DNA of 46,618 nt from Flavobacterium anhuiense (lineage in GTDB: Bacteria > Bacteroidota > Bacteroidia > Flavobacteriales > Flavobacteriaceae). Each line of letters begins with the position of its first letter. Positions within the stretch are counted from its first letter, which is position 1. The stretch is from contig NZ_JUIV01000026.1 in assembly GCF_004151235.1 (NCBI RefSeq), positions 1 to 46,618 of the forward strand. Direction: 5' to 3'. Below are positions 42,231-46,618 of the stretch, piece by piece. The notes below the pieces were generated by a model. The model was not told the origin of the DNA. It worked only from the letters and a program-made list of their open reading frames with translations, and ran no database searches. A program made the translations under genes and the position numbers.

Positions 42231-45200
42231 ATGAAAAAAAAATTACTCTTATTTTTAATGCTCTTTTGTATCTTCTTTGTACACGAAAATATAAAAGCGC
42301 AATCTTTAGAACGAGGCGATATAGCCTTTATTGGTTATCAAACCGGAACTTCTACTGATGGATTCACCTTTATAACTTTAAAAGAAATACCTTCTGGTAC
42401 ATTAATTTATTTTACAGATAAAGGATGGGGCAATGGAACTTGGATTGTCAATACTGAATCTCATTTATTATGGACTGTCCCAATTAATACACCTGCTGGA
42501 ACTATTATAAGTGTACTTGAAACTAGTGCAACAAGTAATACTTTTGCTGTGACAGGTACCCAACAAAGTTCTATAACTATGCCAATACCTGGAGGAGGAT
42601 TTAATCTTTCTGGTGGAGATCAAATATTGGCTTATCAATCTTCTACTGGTGCAGAACCAGCAGCGCCATTTTTTATTGCTGGAGTACACGGAGATTACAA
42701 TTCTATGAAATATGACACTTCAACTTGGAATACAGTATCAGGAGCTACAGGAGGTCCTGAGAGCGTGATACCTCCAGGTTTAACTAATGGTTTAAATTGT
42801 ATTTCTTTATTTCCTGCGCCTGGTCCTGAATATCCAAATGCAAAATATACTGGCACTTTAACAGGAACTAAAACTAGCTTGCTATCAAGCATTAACAATC
42901 CTACAAACTGGGTTAATGATAATAATGATGTTCCAGATTTATCCGTTCTCAATATACTGCCAACCGATTATACAACACCAAATATTTCAACCGTGGTTGT
43001 ACCCTCAGTAACCACCACAGCTCCCGTAACAAACTATGGAGCTTTAACCGCTACATTAGCAGGTTCAAATACTGACGGTGGTGACACAGTACTAAGCAGA
43101 GGTATTGTCTGGTCTCTTATGCCAAATCCTGTTATCGGCGATTCGAATGTAACAAATTTGTCAGCAAGTATAGGTACTGGCTCCTTTACTGTAAATGCGA
43201 CTTTTCTTCCATCGGGTACTACTATACATTATAGAGCTTATGCCTCGAATTCGGCTGGAACCGCTTATGGCACTCCTGCATCATTTATGACTAATGCACC
43301 CTTATCTGCTACACAGTCACAAAAAAATGCTTGCAATGGCGTTAATAACGGAACCGCGACAGTAACTCCTTCAGGAGGAAAAGCTCCTTACACTTATGCA
43401 TGGTCTACTGGTTCGACTGCAGCAACAATAACAGGTTTAATGCCTTCTAATTATTCGGTTAATATAACAGATAGCGAAGGAACTATGACATCCAAAACTT
43501 TTACTATAGGACAAGACTCGGCTATACAAGGGCCATATACTGTTACTAATGTATCTTGCTTTGGAGGAAATAACGGAACTATAGATCTTACTCCTACAGG
43601 AGGCAGCGGATCTTATACCTATAACTGGGGAGGCGGAATAACAACACAGGATAGAACAAATCTTGCTGCTGGCTCTTATTCTGTTACTATTACCGATTCT
43701 AACAATTGTAGCGTGGTCGTAAGTAATATTGCGGTTGTCCAGCCTGCAGCGGCGGTAAGCGGAACAACAGTTATAACTAATGTATTGTGTAATGGAGCAA
43801 ATACTGGAGCTATAAATCTTACTCCAACTGGAGGTACTGGACCTTATACTTTCTTATGGAATGACGGAGTAACAAGTGAGGACAGAACAGGAATTACAGC
43901 TGGCACATATTCAGTTACAATTACAGATTCTAAAAGTTGTTCAGCAACTATAAACAGCATTGAGGTAACTCAACCTTCTCCAATTTCTGGTTCTATAGTT
44001 CCTACTCATATTGCTTGTTTTGGAGGAAATACAGGAGCTATAAACCTTACTCCTAGCGGAGGTGTGGGTCCATATACTATTGCATGGAGCGATGGACCAA
44101 CTACAGAAGACAGAACAGGACTTACAGCAGGTACTTATACCGTGACCATAACTGATTCTAATTCATGCTCAAAAACATTACCTAGTTTTACAATCAATCA
44201 GCCATCTGCTCTTGGAGGCACTACAGTCGTAACTGATGCTTCATGTTTTGGAGGATCTAATGGTACCATTAACCTAACTCCTACGGGGGGTGTTAGCCCT
44301 TATACTTTCAACTGGGTAGGTGGCGCATCTACCGAAGATAGAACTGGACTTATTGCAGGCACTTATGCCGTTACTATTACGGATGCCAATGGCTGTACGG
44401 CAACAATAAGCAATATTGCAGTAGGTCAACCTGCTGCACCCCTTGATGGCACAGTAACTGTAACTCCTATACTTTGTAATGGCAGCAATACAGGAGCCAT
44501 AAACCTTACGCCAACTGGCGGTACGGCACCTTATACATTTGACTGGGGTGGCGGAGTAACTACTGAAGACAGAACAGGACTTGCAGCAGGCACTTATTCA
44601 GTTACTATTACTGACAATCATGGTTGCACTAAAACAATATCTGGCATACAAGTATCACAACCTGCAACTATTGCCACCACAACTGCCATAACACACATAG
44701 CTTGTAATGGTGCAGCAACAGGAGCAATAAACATTACGCCATCTGGAGGTGTTGGACCTTATACTTTCTTATGGAATGACGGAGTAACAAGTGAGGACAG
44801 AACAGGACTTACAGCTGGCACTTATTCAGTTACAATTACTGATAATAGCTCGTGCAGTAAAACTTTCAACAATATTGCAGTTACGCAACCTTCAGCACTT
44901 TCAGGAAATGTATCAGTCAATGATGTTTCTTGTTATGGAGGGGCAAACGGTTCTATTGGTCTTACCGTTACAGGAGGTGTTTCTCCCTACACCTATAGCT
45001 GGACTGGTGGAGTAACATCACAAAACAGATCTGGACTTACGGCAGGTACATACTCTGTTACCATTACCGATAGCAATTCTTGTACTAAAACTATTAGTGA
45101 TATTCTTGTAAGTCAGCCTCCCGCACTTACCATAACCCCTAGCCATAACGATGTTTCTTGCAATGGAGGATCGAATGGCTCAGCTTCTGTAACTGTTACA

Positions 45201-46618
45201 GGTGGCACTGGTGCTTACACTTATAACTGGAGTACTGGAGCCCATGGCACATCAATAAGTGGTCTTATGGCTGGTAATTATACTATAACCGTAATTGATG
45301 AGAATAATTGCCAAAATTCGCATACTTTTGAAATTACACAACCTACAGTTTTAAACGCAACACAATCTCAAACAGAAGTTTTATGTAATGGCGGAGCAAC
45401 AGGAACTGCTACAGTTACAGCATCAGGTGGGGCTGGAAATTATACCTACTTATGGTCGCCATCTGGAGGAACTGCAGCCACAGCTACTGGGCTTACTGCC
45501 GACACATACACATGCGTAATTACGGATGCAAATGGCTGTTCCATTACCAAAACATTTGTTATAGGTCAACCTTCAGTTTTAGGCGCTACTACCTCGCAGA
45601 CAAATGCAACTTGTTCTGCGGGTGGAGATGCTTCTGTAATACCATTTGGCGGTGTTGGTAATTATAGTTATTTATGGACACCAGGAGGTGCTACCACGCA
45701 AAATATTACCAACTTGGCAGCAGGCAATTACAGCTGCCTCATTACAGATGGAAATGGATGTACAGTCACTAAAAACTTTATCATCAATACAACTAATACA
45801 CTAGTAGCTGCTACTTATCAAGTTAATGTGCTATGCAATGGATCCAACACTGGTTCTGCTTCAGTTATTCCTTCAGGAGCCGCTGGACCGTTTACTTATA
45901 GTTGGTCTCCTTCTGGAGGTTCTTCTGACACTGCAAACAACCTTATTGCAGGAAACTATTCTGTAACAATCACTGCTAGCAATGGATGCTCTATTATAAA
46001 AAACTTTACAATCACTGAGCCATCAGCTATTGTAATAACACCAGGCGCTAAAACAAATGTTAGCTGCAATGGCGGAAACAATGGTTCTGCAAGTGTTTCT
46101 GTAATTGGAGGAACTGGCGGCTATACCTATTCATGGGATACAACACCTGCTCAAACAACAGCTACTGCAACTGGTCTTAAAGCAGGAACGTACACCGTAA
46201 CAGTAAAAGATGCTAACTCTTGCACTAAAACACAAAGTGTTACCATAACAGAACCTGATGCACTTATTGCTACACCATCTCAAACTGATGTTTCTTGTAA
46301 TGGCGGTTCAAACGGATCTGCAACAGTAAATGTAACTGGAGGAACAGGAACTTATACATACTCTTGGTCTCCTTCTGGGGGAACTGCCGCAACTGCTTCT
46401 GGTTTACCGGCAGGAACATATACAGTTACTGTCAAAGATGCCAACCTATGTCAAACTACGGCAAGCGTAACTATTACTGAACCTTCTGTTCTTACAGCAA
46501 CAATAGCCAAAACAGACGTTTTATGCAATCAGGCAAATAACGGAACAGCAACTGTAACTGCTTCTGGAGGAACTGGAACTTATACCTATTCTTGGTCACC
46601 ATCTGGAGGAACTGCCGC
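42231..46618 (+). CDS. Giant secreted SprB-repeat surface protein, 3' end beyond the window
   Basis: The frame is open from the ATG at 42231 to the end of the window (about 1462 codons) with no stop. It begins with a signal peptide (MKKKLLLFLMLFCIFFVHENIKAQ). Residues ~25-245 form a domain with GDIAFIGYQTGTSTDGFTFITL and IYFTDKGW, common at the N-terminus of Bacteroidota secreted proteins. Residues ~257-355 form a fibronectin-III-like domain. From 43308 there are tandem SprB-type repeats of about 75 residues, each with GGTGPYTYxW, a TAGTYSVTITD turn and usually two Cys. The repeats fit the SprB-repeat family of gliding adhesins, so type 9 secretion with a C-terminal signal is expected but lies outside the window. 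It is probably a paralogue, not SprB itself. Confidence 0.85.
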   Translation, partial: MKKKLLLFLMLFCIFFVHENIKAQSLERGDIAFIGYQTGTSTDGFTFITLKEIPSGTLIYFTDKGWGNGTWIVNTESHLLWTVPINTPAGTIISVLETSATSNTFAVTGTQQSSITMPIPGGGFNLSGGDQILAYQSSTGAEPAAPFFIAGVHGDYNSMKYDTSTWNTVSGATGGPESVIPPGLTNGLNCISLFPAPGPEYPNAKYTGTLTGTKTSLLSSINNPTNWVNDNNDVPDLSVLNILPTDYTTPNISTVVVPSVTTTAPVTNYGALTATLAGSNTDGGDTVLSRGIVWSLMPNPVIGDSNVTNLSASIGTGSFTVNATFLPSGTTIHYRAYASNSAGTAYGTPASFMTNAPLSATQSQKNACNGVNNGTATVTPSGGKAPYTYAWSTGSTAATITGLMPSNYSVNITDSEGTMTSKTFTIGQDSAIQGPYTVTNVSCFGGNNGTIDLTPTGGSGSYTYNWGGGITTQDRTNLAAGSYSVTITDSNNCSVVVSNIAVVQPAAAVSGTTVITNVLCNGANTGAINLTPTGGTGPYTFLWNDGVTSEDRTGITAGTYSVTITDSKSCSATINSIEVTQPSPISGSIVPTHIACFGGNTGAINLTPSGGVGPYTIAWSDGPTTEDRTGLTAGTYTVTITDSNSCSKTLPSFTINQPSALGGTTVVTDASCFGGSNGTINLTPTGGVSPYTFNWVGGASTEDRTGLIAGTYAVTITDANGCTATISNIAVGQPAAPLDGTVTVTPILCNGSNTGAINLTPTGGTAPYTFDWGGGVTTEDRTGLAAGTYSVTITDNHGCTKTISGIQVSQPATIATTTAITHIACNGAATGAINITPSGGVGPYTFLWNDGVTSEDRTGLTAGTYSVTITDNSSCSKTFNNIAVTQPSALSGNVSVNDVSCYGGANGSIGLTVTGGVSPYTYSWTGGVTSQNRSGLTAGTYSVTITDSNSCTKTISDILVSQPPALTITPSHNDVSCNGGSNGSASVTVTGGTGAYTYNWSTGAHGTSISGLMAGNYTITVIDENNCQNSHTFEITQPTVLNATQSQTEVLCNGGATGTATVTASGGAGNYTYLWSPSGGTAATATGLTADTYTCVITDANGCSITKTFVIGQPSVLGATTSQTNATCSAGGDASVIPFGGVGNYSYLWTPGGATTQNITNLAAGNYSCLITDGNGCTVTKNFIINTTNTLVAATYQVNVLCNGSNTGSASVIPSGAAGPFTYSWSPSGGSSDTANNLIAGNYSVTITASNGCSIIKNFTITEPSAIVITPGAKTNVSCNGGNNGSASVSVIGGTGGYTYSWDTTPAQTTATATGLKAGTYTVTVKDANSCTKTQSVTITEPDALIATPSQTDVSCNGGSNGSATVNVTGGTGTYTYSWSPSGGTAATASGLPAGTYTVTVKDANLCQTTASVTITEPSVLTATIAKTDVLCNQANNGTATVTASGGTGTYTYSWSPSGGTA
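43308..46618 (+). repeat. Tandem SprB-type coding repeats (14 full, 1 partial)
   Basis: I count 14 complete units and one truncated by the window end, each about 220-234 bases. Units 2-8 carry the EDRTGL-type turn (some QDR/QNR) and units 9-15 mostly the WSPSGGTAATA-type turn, so there are two sublineages. A 54-base block is identical in units 3 and 7 (43839-43892 and 44754-44807). Confidence 0.85.

Noticed and set aside
44791..45661. Short open frames in other frames within the SprB-repeat gene
   Set aside because: They are shadows of the repeated coding sequence and look unlike proteins (runs of Gln, Leu and Trp). The large frame from 42231 is continuous through them.
43308..46618. CRISPR-like or satellite repeat array
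   Set aside because: The repeats are about 220-234 bases, stay in one reading frame and encode recognisable SprB-type units with conserved Gly, Trp and Cys, so they are coding repeats.
42231..46618. The gene could be sprB itself
   Set aside because: In Flavobacterium johnsoniae sprB is preceded by sprC/sprD-type genes, whereas this gene is preceded by tail-collar and binding-fold genes. SprB repeats are shared by many secreted proteins, so I give no gene symbol.

Overview
The window looks like chromosome from a Flavobacterium-type member of the Bacteroidota. The DNA is AT-rich, many intergenic gaps carry matches to the Bacteroidota -7 element TAnnTTTG, and the genes include lineage markers: gldF/gldG gliding genes, a SprB-repeat surface protein, lipoproteins with Bacteroidota-style lipoboxes, DUF4294, and a RND pump fused to its outer-membrane channel. 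I saw no tRNA, rRNA, CRISPR array, insertion sequence or integrase. Most of the window is ordinary core and accessory chromosome.

Layout. 1-2.1 kb: a minus-strand DUF4294 gene with a clear terminator, then an M42 aminopeptidase. 2.1-9.7 kb: one heavy-metal efflux locus (response regulator, sensor kinase, TolC-like channel, lipoprotein adaptor, HME-RND pump). Four helically phased TTTTAAG-like half sites lie in front of the channel gene and probably bind the response regulator. 9.8-12.2 kb: three small secreted ankyrin-repeat paralogues, interrupted by an opposed SRPBCC gene. 12.4-17.1 kb: a minus-strand block with purC, DUF502, a Cof-type HAD phosphatase, DUF1801, a small lipoprotein and a PhoH ATPase. 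17.3-23.9 kb: plus-strand SAM-hydrolase-like protein, a small membrane protein, an ABM-fold protein, gldF-gldG, dnaN and a DsbA/FrnE-like oxidoreductase. 23.9-30.8 kb: two unknown small proteins, a DUF202 membrane protein, and the four-gene ligase-associated DNA-repair cassette (MBL exonuclease, ATP-dependent ligase, Lhr-like helicase, PdeM-type phosphoesterase). A MITE/REP-like element follows it. 31.1-37.4 kb: a second, minus-strand metal-efflux locus with an HxlR regulator, a small secreted protein, the 1458-residue RND-TolC fusion and an adaptor lipoprotein. 37.9-40.2 kb: a large MscS-family channel.

40.4-46.6 kb is the most unusual part. A phage-tail-collar protein with no other phage genes nearby is followed by a periplasmic-binding-fold protein that lacks a signal peptide. 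Then, 14 bases later, comes a very large secreted SprB-repeat protein that runs off the end of the window (14 full repeats plus one partial). The co-directional arrangement suggests a surface display or adhesion locus that I cannot match to a named system.

Intergenic gaps repeatedly contain short 7-10-base words iterated in tandem and facing each other as inverted repeats (in front of gldF, around 23.0-23.2 kb, in front of the ligase, and elsewhere). These look like genome-specific small repeat families.
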